From assembly GCA_021413845.1 (NCBI GenBank), contig JAIOPP010000142.1, positions 38,247 through 102,246 on the forward strand: a DNA stretch of 64,000 nt, written 5' to 3'. The stretch comes from Planctomycetia bacterium (lineage in GTDB: Bacteria > Planctomycetota > Planctomycetia > Pirellulales > PNKZ01). This document shows positions 37,087 through 45,199 of this stretch, in pieces (positions within the stretch are counted from its first letter, which is position 1; each line of letters begins with the position of its first letter). Both the position numbers and the translations under genes were made by a program. A model generated the notes under the pieces. It saw only the letters and a list, made by a program, of their open reading frames with translations. It was not told the DNA's origin and ran no database searches.

Positions 37087-38241
37087 GTGTCGCAAAAACC
37101 GACTCAGACCGGGGACGTCGTTCGCGAGCTCGATGCGTGGCACATGGCCCGCGCGCTGGAGTTAGCCGCGCTCGGTCGAGGAGGTGCCGAACCGAACCCG
37201 CTGGTCGGCTGCGTGATCGCGCAGGGTGCCGAGATCATCGGCGAAGGCTACCATCGACGCTTCGGCGGGCCGCACGCCGAAGTGGCTGCGCTGGCCGTCG
37301 TCGGTGAGCGGGCTCGCGGAGCCACGGCATATGTCACGCTGGAGCCTTGTTGCCACTTCGGCAAAACCCCTCCATGCACGAAAGCGTTGCTCGCCGCCGG
37401 CGTGCGACGCGTGGTCGTCGCGATGCGCGATCCGTTCCCCAAGGTCGACGGCGGCGGTATCGAAGAATTACGCGCTGCGGGCGTCGAAGTCGAAGTCGGA
37501 CTGCTGGAAGAGGAAGCTCGTCGCCTTAACTCGCCGTATTTGAAGCTGCTTTCGACCGGTCGGCCGTGGGTCATCGCGAAGTGGGCGATGACGCTCGACG
37601 GCAAGATCGCGACCCGCACGGGAGATAGCCGCTGGATCTCGTCGGAAGAATCGCGCGCGATCGTGCATGAGCTGCGCGGACGAGTCGATGCCGTTATCGT
37701 CGGGGCGGGAACGGCGCGCGCCGACGATCCGCAACTCACGGCCCGTCCGCCCGGCCTACGAACGGCGTTGCGCATCGTCGTCGATGATTTGGCGAGTCTG
37801 GATCTCGACAGTCGCTTGGCGACGACGGCGCGCGAAGTTCCGGTCGTCGTCGCCGCGGCGGCGAATGCTTCGCCGATCTATGCCACGCAACTTCGCGACC
37901 TCGGCTGCGAGGTCTTGTTGCTGGAAGGAGCAGATCGCAAAGATCGCCTAGCGAACTTGCTCGACGAACTCGGGCGACGTCGCCTGACGAACGTGCTCGT
38001 CGAAGGAGGGGCCTCGCTGCTCGGCGTGTTCTTCGATGCCGGTCAGGTCGACGAAGCGGCGGTTTTCATCGCGCCGAAGATCGTCGGCGGGCGAGAAGCT
38101 CACGGCCCGGTCGCAGGTACGGGAGCTTCTCGAATGATCGATGCTGTCGAGCTCGAACAAGTCGAGCGTCGCTTCGTCGGCAACGATCTATTTCTGTCGG
38201 GGCGCGTCCGTAAACCGGTCGAAAAAGCCGACGGAACCTGA
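37087..38241 (+). CDS. ribD: Bifunctional riboflavin biosynthesis deaminase/reductase
   Basis: 384 residues from a GTG at 37087; the ATG at 37144 would give 365 and is nearly as likely. The deaminase domain (to about residue 150) has NPLVGCVI, the zinc and proton-shuttle motif HAEV and the second zinc motif PCCHFGKTPPC. The reductase domain has KWAMTLDGKIATRTGDSRWIS, VGAGTARADDPQLTAR and VLVEGGASLLG. It deaminates and reduces the pyrimidine intermediate of riboflavin synthesis. The gene starts just after the SEC-C gene; other rib genes are not nearby and no FMN riboswitch is seen. Confidence 0.93.
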   Translation: MSQKPTQTGDVVRELDAWHMARALELAALGRGGAEPNPLVGCVIAQGAEIIGEGYHRRFGGPHAEVAALAVVGERARGATAYVTLEPCCHFGKTPPCTKALLAAGVRRVVVAMRDPFPKVDGGGIEELRAAGVEVEVGLLEEEARRLNSPYLKLLSTGRPWVIAKWAMTLDGKIATRTGDSRWISSEESRAIVHELRGRVDAVIVGAGTARADDPQLTARPPGLRTALRIVVDDLASLDLDSRLATTAREVPVVVAAAANASPIYATQLRDLGCEVLLLEGADRKDRLANLLDELGRRRLTNVLVEGGASLLGVFFDAGQVDEAAVFIAPKIVGGREAHGPVAGTGASRMIDAVELEQVERRFVGNDLFLSGRVRKPVEKADGT

Positions 38242-38394
38242 GCGAAGTTCCGTCCGTAGCGGTCGTGCCGATCGTAGTGAATGCCGGCGTTACGGATACC
38301 TCGAAGCAAGGGCGTTCGCCCTGCCGATCGAGAGGTGTGGCCTAGAGTTGAGCGGATTTCACCGGCGCTCCCTCAGATATCGCTTCATCGCTCC

Positions 38395-40026
38395 ATGCGC
38401 GCTCGAGAAACGACGCTCGATTCCTTCGTACAAGGTGCGCGCAAGCTCTATAGCTTGCCTGCGGTCGCCGTCGAAGTGTTGTCGTTGGCCGATGACCCGA
38501 AGGCGGACTCGTCGCGATTGAAGACGTGCATCGAGCGCGATCCGGCCCTGACTGCGCGGCTGTTGCGCGTCGTCAATAGTTCGATGTTCGGTTTGGTTCG
38601 ACCCGTCGCCGATTTGAACCAAGCGATCGCCATGCTCGGCGCAAACGCGTTGAAGTTGCTGGTGCTCGGCTTCAGTTTGCCCGAACAACTCTTCGCGGCT
38701 AAGGCATCCGACGTGCTCCGGCTGTATTGGCGACGCGCACTGACGCGTGCCGTCGCAGCCCGCGATCTTGCCGCTGCCGTCGGGGATCGACACGGAGACG
38801 AGGCCTTCATCGCCGGGCTCTTGGGGGATCTCGGGATCTTGGTGCTCGTGCAAGAAGGAGAGGATCGCTATCTACGGCTCTTCCTCCGTGCTCAAGACGA
38901 AGGAACATCGCTCGTCGACGCCGAACGACGTGTTTACGGATTCAATCACATCGAGTTGACGGTGAAGATCCTAAGGGAATGGAAACTCCCTGCGTCGATC
39001 GTCGAGGCGGTGAGTTGCGGGCTCGCGGAGTCGCCGGCGGAGAATTCCGAGCTTGAGAGCCGCCCGTCCGGCGCGCAGATTCTGCATTGTGCGAATCTCT
39101 TGGCCGAACTATTGGTCGAAGAACGAACGGACCTCTGGCCCGAGCTGCTGGACATCGCCGAAGAGCAGTGGCGCTTCGGTGCCGACCGGTTGGCGGAGCT
39201 TTCCGAATCGCTCCAAGAAAAAGTCGATCATCTCGCCAAGGCTTTGAACTTGGAACTGGCCGACGGCCGTTGCTATCGCGACACGCTCGAACGGGCACGA
39301 CAAAAAATCATCGTCGCCTCGGAAGCGGTGGCGGACGAACTTCTGCACCTGCGCCGCAACGACGCAAACGAACCGTCGGCAGAGCTTTTGAACGATGCCG
39401 AGTCGTTGCACCGTGAAGTCGAAAACGCTCACCGTGACGCCGCGCTATTGACGTCGGCCCATCAGACGTTGCGCAACGAAACGGCTCGGATGGCGACATT
39501 GCTCTCCGCGAAGTCATCGACGGTCGCCAAGGAGCCTGCGGCACCGACGTCGCCGCCGAAGATCGACGAGCTCGATGCGGCGCTTCGGCAGGCGGTCGTG
39601 GAATGTCGGCAGTCGCGCGCGCCGCTGAGTTTGGTTTTCGTCGAGCTCGATCGTTTTTCGGAATCGGTCGAGGAGTTCGGGATGTTGTGGGGAGAGTATG
39701 CCTCCCGCACTTTGGCCGATGTTTGCGCCGCGATCGATTGGCCGAGGTTGCGCGTCGTCGGAGAGGGGGCCGATCGTCGCGCGCTGATTCTCGCGAACGC
39801 CGATCGTTACCAAGCTTCGCGAATCGTGGGAGAGATCGTGCGTCGCTATCGTGCGCTCTGCCCGCTCGATGAGGTCGGCTCGACGACGCTGAGCACCGGT
39901 GCCGCCACGGTTGCGATGCCGGCTCGCAACTTTCCGTCGGAAGAGCTGCTCGCCGCCGCACGTCGCTGTTTGTACGCTGCGAAAGTCGCCGCCGGCGACA
40001 ACTCGAAGAGCATCGAAATCAGCTGA
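38395..40026 (+). CDS. HDOD-domain protein with degenerate GGDEF-like C-terminus
   Basis: 543 residues from the ATG at 38395. Residues of about 10-210 are an HDOD domain: the usual PAVAVEVLSLADDP opening, DPALTARLLRVVNSS, LNQAIAMLGANALKLLVL and FIAGLLGDLGILVL. A long charged helical region follows (about 270-400). The last 130 residues have the outline of a GGDEF domain (LSLVFVELDRFSE near its start), but the signature position reads GEGADRRALIL instead of a GGDEF loop, so cyclase activity is not expected. HDOD proteins act in signalling and stress regulation, often downstream of cyclic-di-GMP. Target unknown. Confidence 0.8.
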   Translation: MRARETTLDSFVQGARKLYSLPAVAVEVLSLADDPKADSSRLKTCIERDPALTARLLRVVNSSMFGLVRPVADLNQAIAMLGANALKLLVLGFSLPEQLFAAKASDVLRLYWRRALTRAVAARDLAAAVGDRHGDEAFIAGLLGDLGILVLVQEGEDRYLRLFLRAQDEGTSLVDAERRVYGFNHIELTVKILREWKLPASIVEAVSCGLAESPAENSELESRPSGAQILHCANLLAELLVEERTDLWPELLDIAEEQWRFGADRLAELSESLQEKVDHLAKALNLELADGRCYRDTLERARQKIIVASEAVADELLHLRRNDANEPSAELLNDAESLHREVENAHRDAALLTSAHQTLRNETARMATLLSAKSSTVAKEPAAPTSPPKIDELDAALRQAVVECRQSRAPLSLVFVELDRFSESVEEFGMLWGEYASRTLADVCAAIDWPRLRVVGEGADRRALILANADRYQASRIVGEIVRRYRALCPLDEVGSTTLSTGAATVAMPARNFPSEELLAAARRCLYAAKVAAGDNSKSIEIS

Positions 40027-40130
40027 GCCGGCGCGCTAACGGTGCATAAGGCTTCCGGGGACCTGTCGATCCGGCGGTCGATTTGTTAGGTTGCAAGTTC
40101 GCCTAACCGTCCCCTTGCGAAGAATGTCTC

Positions 40131-41066
40131 TTGGACGAATATATCGCTCATCAACCGGAAGCAGACACGGAGCAGATGCCTTCCGAGGTTCCGCCCACGA
40201 TCACGACGGCTCCGCTTCGACGTCGCCGAATTTTGCTGCCGCTGGTATTGTTCTTGCTGACTTGTTGCTCGACGTTCTACGCGGCCGGCGTGCGCGATTT
40301 CGATCCCACCGTATGGCCGCCGCTGGTCGACATGGATTGGCGCAGCGGCTTGATGTATATGGCTGCCGTCATGTCGATCTTATTGGCGCATGAGCTAGGG
40401 CACTTTCTGCAAGCAGTGCGCTATCGCATTCCGGCGAGCCTTCCCTATTTCATTCCGATGCCGATCTTGCCGCTCGGCACGATGGGAGCCGTGATCGGCA
40501 TGGAAGGGTCGCGCGCCGATCGACGCCAGCTCTTCGACATCGGCATCTCGGGCCCTTTGGCAGGGCTCGTCGTCGCGATCCCCGTGGCTTGGTATGGGAT
40601 CAAGACCGCGGTCCCTTACGAAGGGCTTGAGCCGCCGCTGACGTTGATGGATCCACTCGTCTTTCAGTGGATGACCCGCTATCTTCATCCGGATCTGCCG
40701 GCGAATCAGGTCTTCGAGTGGAATCCGTTTTATATGGCCGGCTGGGTCGGCATGCTGATTACGGGCCTCAATATGATGCCGATCAGCCAACTCGACGGCG
40801 GTCATACCGCCTACACGCTCTTCGGACGCCGCGCTCATTTGTTGGCGCGCGGCGTCGTGATGGCGGCGATCGCGTTTATGATTTGGAACCAGCAGCTTCA
40901 ATGGGGCTTGATGCTGCTGCTCGTCACTTTCATCGGGCTCGATCATCCCCCGACGCGCGACGACCGAGTCGAGCTCGGCTGGCCGCGCAAGATCATCGGC
41001 CTCGCGGCTCTGACGATTCCGATCTTCTGCTTCGCGCCGATTCCGATCAGCGTGGGGCTGGAGTAA
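40131..41066 (+). CDS. Membrane zinc metalloprotease, site-2 protease family (M50)
   Basis: 311 residues from a TTG at 40131; an ATG at 40176 is a possible shorter start. About six membrane segments. The zinc motif HELGH is in the second segment (ILLAHELGHFLQA, about residue 86), and the third ligand motif is in MMPISQLDGGHTAYTLFG. The segment GISGPLAGLVVAIPVAW is also typical of the family. It cuts transmembrane substrates such as anti-sigma factors inside the inner membrane. No PDZ domain is present. The stop overlaps the convergent DMT transporter gene by 20 bases. Confidence 0.87.
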   Translation: MDEYIAHQPEADTEQMPSEVPPTITTAPLRRRRILLPLVLFLLTCCSTFYAAGVRDFDPTVWPPLVDMDWRSGLMYMAAVMSILLAHELGHFLQAVRYRIPASLPYFIPMPILPLGTMGAVIGMEGSRADRRQLFDIGISGPLAGLVVAIPVAWYGIKTAVPYEGLEPPLTLMDPLVFQWMTRYLHPDLPANQVFEWNPFYMAGWVGMLITGLNMMPISQLDGGHTAYTLFGRRAHLLARGVVMAAIAFMIWNQQLQWGLMLLLVTFIGLDHPPTRDDRVELGWPRKIIGLAALTIPIFCFAPIPISVGLE

Positions 41067-41943
41067 TCGGCGCGCGTTTGAGAACGAGCGGTGTGAGGTA
41101 GCGCCACGAGAGGCCGCAGAAGATCAACGCTCCACCGGCGATCGTCCACCAGGCGGGCCGTTCTTGAAAGCAGAGCCAAACCCAAATCGGCCCTAGGATC
41201 GGTTCGAGTAACCCGATGCCCGAGCCTTCTTGGCCCGAGATGGTACGCATGCCGCGCGCAAAGCAGAAGTAGGCGGCTCCCATCTGCAAACCGCCGAACG
41301 CGATCAGGCCGAGCCATTGATTGCCGCTCGGCCAGATGCCGGTTTGCCAAGGAGTGGGCGAAAGGAGAACGGCCGTCGTGGTGAGGTTCACGACGATGAG
41401 CCAAGCCGGATCGTAGTGGCGCAGCTTGCGCAGAAAGTAGATCACTCCGGCATAGAACAGCCCGGAGAGAAAGCCAAGGAGGACGCCGCGCGGCGCGGTG
41501 CCGCTCCAATCGGTGCCGGATAGTTCGCAGACGAGAATGAGGCTTACGCCGGCGACCGAGAAGACGAGCGTCGTGAGATCGCGGCGATCGAGCGTTTCGC
41601 CCGACAACCGGGCAAAGATGCAAACCCAAAGCGGAGCGATGTTCTGCAACCAAATGGCGTTGGCCGTGGTCGTCCAGACCATCGATTGCAGAAACGTGAC
41701 GCTCATCGCGAAGAATACGATCAGCATCGGAAGCAGTTTGATGCTGAGGCGCGGGGTGCGCACGAGCGGCAGCAACACGAGGGCCGCGAACAGGGCGCGC
41801 CAAAAAGCCAGCAGCAGGCCGCGTTGTTCGTGAGGCCAATCCGCGAAAAGCGTGTTCTTGACGAACAAGCCGTTGGAGCTCCAAAGTAGCGCCGCTGCGA
41901 CTACGAAGAGACGTCCGCGCGTCGAGTCCGAAAGAATGGGCAT
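41047..41943 (-). CDS. DMT-superfamily (EamA-like) transporter
   Basis: 298 residues with ten hydrophobic segments arranged as two EamA repeats. The first repeat opens with LFVVAAALLWSSNGLFVKN and the second with GVLLGFLSGLFYAGVIYFL. The conserved region near the end of the second repeat is LEPILGPIWVWL. It likely exports or imports a small metabolite such as an amino acid or nucleotide derivative across the inner membrane; substrate cannot be predicted for this family. It ends inside the 3' end of the site-2 protease gene on the other strand. Confidence 0.85.
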   Translation of the reverse strand: MPILSDSTRGRLFVVAAALLWSSNGLFVKNTLFADWPHEQRGLLLAFWRALFAALVLLPLVRTPRLSIKLLPMLIVFFAMSVTFLQSMVWTTTANAIWLQNIAPLWVCIFARLSGETLDRRDLTTLVFSVAGVSLILVCELSGTDWSGTAPRGVLLGFLSGLFYAGVIYFLRKLRHYDPAWLIVVNLTTTAVLLSPTPWQTGIWPSGNQWLGLIAFGGLQMGAAYFCFARGMRTISGQEGSGIGLLEPILGPIWVWLCFQERPAWWTIAGGALIFCGLSWRYLTPLVLKRAPITPAPR

Positions 41944-42103
41944 CCGGGGAGTATAAGAAAGGGCCGAAGGCGACGACAGACGGAAACGAGATCCGGAGGC
42001 GGCGTATTTTTTCGGCTGGGACGCTGATTCGCCTTGGACACTTTGCCGACCGCATTCATACTACGGCCCCCTTCCAGTTCGTGGTCGTATGCTCGGAAAA
42101 CGG

Positions 42104-43414
42104 ATGAATACTTCGACTCCGATTCGCCTCAGCGATTTTCAGCAGATCATGCTGTATTGGAATGACGTTTGGCCGTTTCAAGTGGTCGACGTCGTCGAGG
42201 TGCGCGCGGTCGTCGATCCGGTTGCGCTTCGATCGGCCGCAGGTGCGGAGTTGGAACGGATGGGCGCGGTCGGACCGATATTGAGTGCGCGGCGTGAGGA
42301 CTACACGTTTCGGGGCGGCGCGGCGAACGTCGAGGTGCGCAGCATTGCGAACCATCCGGAGAAGTCTTCGGACGTCCAATTGCAAGAAGAAGTCGTCGCA
42401 GAGCTCTCGCGACGTTTCACGGCGAATGAAGATGAGTTGATCCGACTTTGGATCATTCCCACGCCGAGCGGCACGATCGTCGGCATGACGTGGCAACATT
42501 GGTTTGCCGACGGCCTCACCGCGGCCGATCTTTTGCGCCGGATTCTGCGCCGCCTGCTCGATCCAGCCGGCGACGATGGACCGTCGCTGACGGATCTTTC
42601 TTCACCTGTAGAAAGCCCTTTCGAACGCTGTGGTGCGGCGCTCTATTTGAAGGCGACGGTCGATGTACTACGCGTGATGACGACAAGCCCAACCGTTGCT
42701 TGCGACGAGCCGATATTCAACGGCACGCTCTCGGCCGTTCCGGCGCTCGTCGCGCAGCCGCAAGATTGCTTGGCGAAGCTATCTCAACTTTCTAAGGCGT
42801 GGCGAGTGACCGTGAACGATCTTGTCGTGGCGGTGTTGATGAAGGCGTTTCAGGAAACGTCGGACGTCGCACTCGGGGACCGGTCGTTGAGGACGCGCAT
42901 CGGGAACATCGTCGACTTGCGCCGCTTCGGTGACGAATCGTTGGCCTGCAAGGCAGGACAGTTTCTCGCTTTGATGTTGCTCGACGCTCCGCATTCTGCC
43001 GGGATGTCGTGGCGCGAGCGTGTGACGAAGATAAACCGGCGCTCGACCTATTTGAAAGAGTCGCATCTGTTTACTTCGACTCTCGGCGCTTTCCGCTTCG
43101 GCCGGAGAATCCTGGCCGTCATGCCGAGGCGGTTTCTGCCGGATGCCATCGCAATGTCGATGCGCATGTCGGCCGTCATCACGAACCTGCGATTGCCCGA
43201 CGCCTGGAGCGCAGCGAAATGGACCGAGCTTACGCACGGCTACCGGCGCTTTCTGCCGCCGAACCTCTGTTCGTCGATCGTGCTCGGGCTGACGACGAAA
43301 GGGAAGGAACTCACGATGACGTTCACCATCCGCGATGGCGTCGGTTGTGAACGAACGTTACAGCCGGCTTTCGAGCGGGAACTGAATTCGTTACTCAAAG
43401 AAGTGCCGACGTAG
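42104..43414 (+). CDS. Condensation-fold (CoA-dependent acyltransferase superfamily) protein
   Basis: 436 residues from the ATG at 42104 (GGAA upstream); an ATG five codons earlier lacks a binding site. The active-site motif H-x3-D-G appears in WQHWFADGLTAADLLRRIL (about residue 137). The two-lobed shape is supported by a second-half region with VTVNDLVVAVLMKAF and RIGNIVDLRRFGD, comparable to wax ester synthase and stand-alone condensation enzymes. It probably transfers an acyl group from a thioester to an alcohol or amine. No carrier protein or NRPS genes are near. Function beyond acyl transfer is open. Confidence 0.72.
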   Translation: MNTSTPIRLSDFQQIMLYWNDVWPFQVVDVVEVRAVVDPVALRSAAGAELERMGAVGPILSARREDYTFRGGAANVEVRSIANHPEKSSDVQLQEEVVAELSRRFTANEDELIRLWIIPTPSGTIVGMTWQHWFADGLTAADLLRRILRRLLDPAGDDGPSLTDLSSPVESPFERCGAALYLKATVDVLRVMTTSPTVACDEPIFNGTLSAVPALVAQPQDCLAKLSQLSKAWRVTVNDLVVAVLMKAFQETSDVALGDRSLRTRIGNIVDLRRFGDESLACKAGQFLALMLLDAPHSAGMSWRERVTKINRRSTYLKESHLFTSTLGAFRFGRRILAVMPRRFLPDAIAMSMRMSAVITNLRLPDAWSAAKWTELTHGYRRFLPPNLCSSIVLGLTTKGKELTMTFTIRDGVGCERTLQPAFERELNSLLKEVPT

Positions 43415-43619
43415 CGGAACTGCGCGTTACTGCTCGCTGGAAGCCTGGTTCGGCAGGAGCCGAGATGGCGAATCGTGAATCGCATCTCTTTTAATAGTAA
43501 TGACATGCGACGATCGCGGCCCCGGCTTTTCAAGGCCTGATTTCGGCGACTTTTTTGCTAACCGTAAGCTATGGTTTCCCATCAGCGCCCGCGGTTGCGA
43601 TTCCCGTAAGAGGCTCGAA

Positions 43620-43805
43620 ATGCTTCCGTTCTTATTGATGGTTGCCGTGTTGAACCTAACCATCGGCTTTTTAGTCGCGGTTTATACCGGCGCGGCGCCG
43701 CGCTACTACAATCCACGCTTTCCGGTTTTGCGCGAAGGGCGTCGAGCGCCGACCGGACTGATAGCGAGAATCGTCGGAATGTTGCGACCCGGTAAAAGCG
43801 TTTAG
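43620..43805 (+). CDS. Small single-pass membrane protein
   Basis: 61 residues from the ATG at 43620, with AGAGG seven bases upstream. One hydrophobic segment, MLPFLLMVAVLNLTIGFLVA, is followed by a short Tyr/Pro/Arg-rich cytoplasmic tail (PRYYNPRFPVL). No recognised domain. The good ribosome binding site and clean membrane segment support it as a real gene. It lies between the acyltransferase and the histidine phosphatase. Confidence 0.55.
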   Translation: MLPFLLMVAVLNLTIGFLVAVYTGAAPRYYNPRFPVLREGRRAPTGLIARIVGMLRPGKSV

Positions 43806-43944
43806 CCCGATGGGCTCGTTTCGGGTTGAATCGCAAAGGGTGCGAAGAGTCTAATCGGACTTTCGCGATCGCTCGTCGTCGTTGCTCGCAAGGGCCGACC
43901 TTCGTACGAGCGACGTCTTCGTTCTCGCATTCTTCGGTATCTCG

Positions 43945-44577
43945 ATGCTGCTCTATTGTATTCGTCATGGTGAGACGACGTACAACGCCGAAGGGCGTAT
44001 TCAAGGTCAACTCGATACGCCGTTGTCGGACCTTGGTCGGAGGCAAAGCCTCGCGGTCGCCAAGGCATTGGCGTCGCTGCCCATCGAACTGATCGTCAGC
44101 AGTCCGCTCGCGCGAGCCTACACGACCGCGGAGCCGTTGGCGAAGGCGCTCGGTGTCGACATCCGCACCGATGACCGACTTAAAGAGATCAACGCCGGAA
44201 TCTTCCAGAACCTCGTGCCGAGCGAGATGGCCGAGCGATTTCCGGAAGAGACCGCGAGTTGGAAGTCGCACGATCCCGACTATCGCATTCCTCAAGGGGA
44301 ATCGCGACGCGAGTTGATGATGCGCGGCGCGGCGGCGCTGGCGGATCTTCTGCATTCGCCGCTGAAAACGGCCGCCGTCGTCGCCCACGGCGGCTTGCTC
44401 ACCGCCGCCTTCAAAGGGCTGCTCGGCATTCCCGCCGAGCGCAGCCCGTTTATGCTTTACAACGGCTCGATCAACGTCTTGGAATTCACGGGGCAGATCC
44501 GACTCATGTCGTTGAACCAGATCGATCATCTGCGCGACGCCGACGGCACGCTGCAATCGCGGCTCGGCGATCTTTAA
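43945..44577 (+). CDS. Histidine phosphatase family protein (phosphoglycerate mutase-like)
   Basis: 210 residues from the ATG at 43945. The phosphorylated His is in the motif LYCIRHGETTYNAEGR, and the second catalytic His is in AAVVAHGGLL. LKEINAGIFQNL contributes the acidic residue. The length and motifs fit GpmB/CobC-type phosphatases, which remove phosphate from sugars, nucleotides or cobalamin precursors. The substrate is not evident. It is convergent with the RidA gene. Confidence 0.88.
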   Translation: MLLYCIRHGETTYNAEGRIQGQLDTPLSDLGRRQSLAVAKALASLPIELIVSSPLARAYTTAEPLAKALGVDIRTDDRLKEINAGIFQNLVPSEMAERFPEETASWKSHDPDYRIPQGESRRELMMRGAAALADLLHSPLKTAAVVAHGGLLTAAFKGLLGIPAERSPFMLYNGSINVLEFTGQIRLMSLNQIDHLRDADGTLQSRLGDL

Positions 44578-44602
44578 ACGGTCGATTGCGCCGGCGCGCT
44601 GT

Positions 44603-45067
44603 TTACGAATTCAATTCGAGGATCACTTCGATCTCGACGGGGATATTGCCCGGCAGCGATCCCATTCCTACGGCGCTACGCGCGCCGATGCCGGCCTCTT
44701 CGCCCCACACCTGAGCCCAAAGTTCGCTGCAACCGTTGATGACGGCCGGATGCGTGAGGAAGTCGGATGTCGCGTTGACCATGCCAAGCGTCTTGATGAC
44801 CCGCTTCACTCGGTCGAGGCTGCCGAGTTGCGAGCGAAGCGTCGCCAGAATCGTGAGCCCGACTTGCCGAGCCGCATCGTAACCGGCTTGCTGATCGAGG
44901 TCTTGCCCGACGCGCCCCGTCAACATCGTGCCGTCGTTTTTTAAGGGCCCGTGACCGGAAACGTAAGCCAAATTATTGACGATCACTACCGGCTTATAAA
45001 CACCGCCGAGCTTCGGCACCGGAGGAAGTTGCAGGCCAAGTTCTTTAACGCGGGCTTCGGCACTCAT
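44603..45067 (-). CDS. RidA family protein (YjgF/YER057c/UK114)
   Basis: 154 residues from the ATG at 45067. Shows the family core VVIVNNLAYVSGHGPL near the start and the C-terminal signature IGARSAVGMGSLPGNIPVEI, with the conserved Arg and the VEIE segment. RidA proteins hydrolyse reactive enamine/imine intermediates produced by PLP enzymes such as serine/threonine dehydratase. This one has a slightly longer N-terminus and belongs to the wider superfamily. The next gene on the same strand, upstream, does not exist; the sulfatase ends 132 bases away. Confidence 0.88.
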   Translation of the reverse strand: MSAEARVKELGLQLPPVPKLGGVYKPVVIVNNLAYVSGHGPLKNDGTMLTGRVGQDLDQQAGYDAARQVGLTILATLRSQLGSLDRVKRVIKTLGMVNATSDFLTHPAVINGCSELWAQVWGEEAGIGARSAVGMGSLPGNIPVEIEVILELNS

Positions 45068-45199
45068 AATGGCATTCGCGATTGTAGGTGTAGGATTCTT
45101 GAGACGACTCAGCCGAAGGGCCGACGGCACATCGGCAGATGTGAGCGACGATTCTACCGGTCGCTTTGCGAGGGGTAAAGCAGGAGTAATGCGAGGCCC

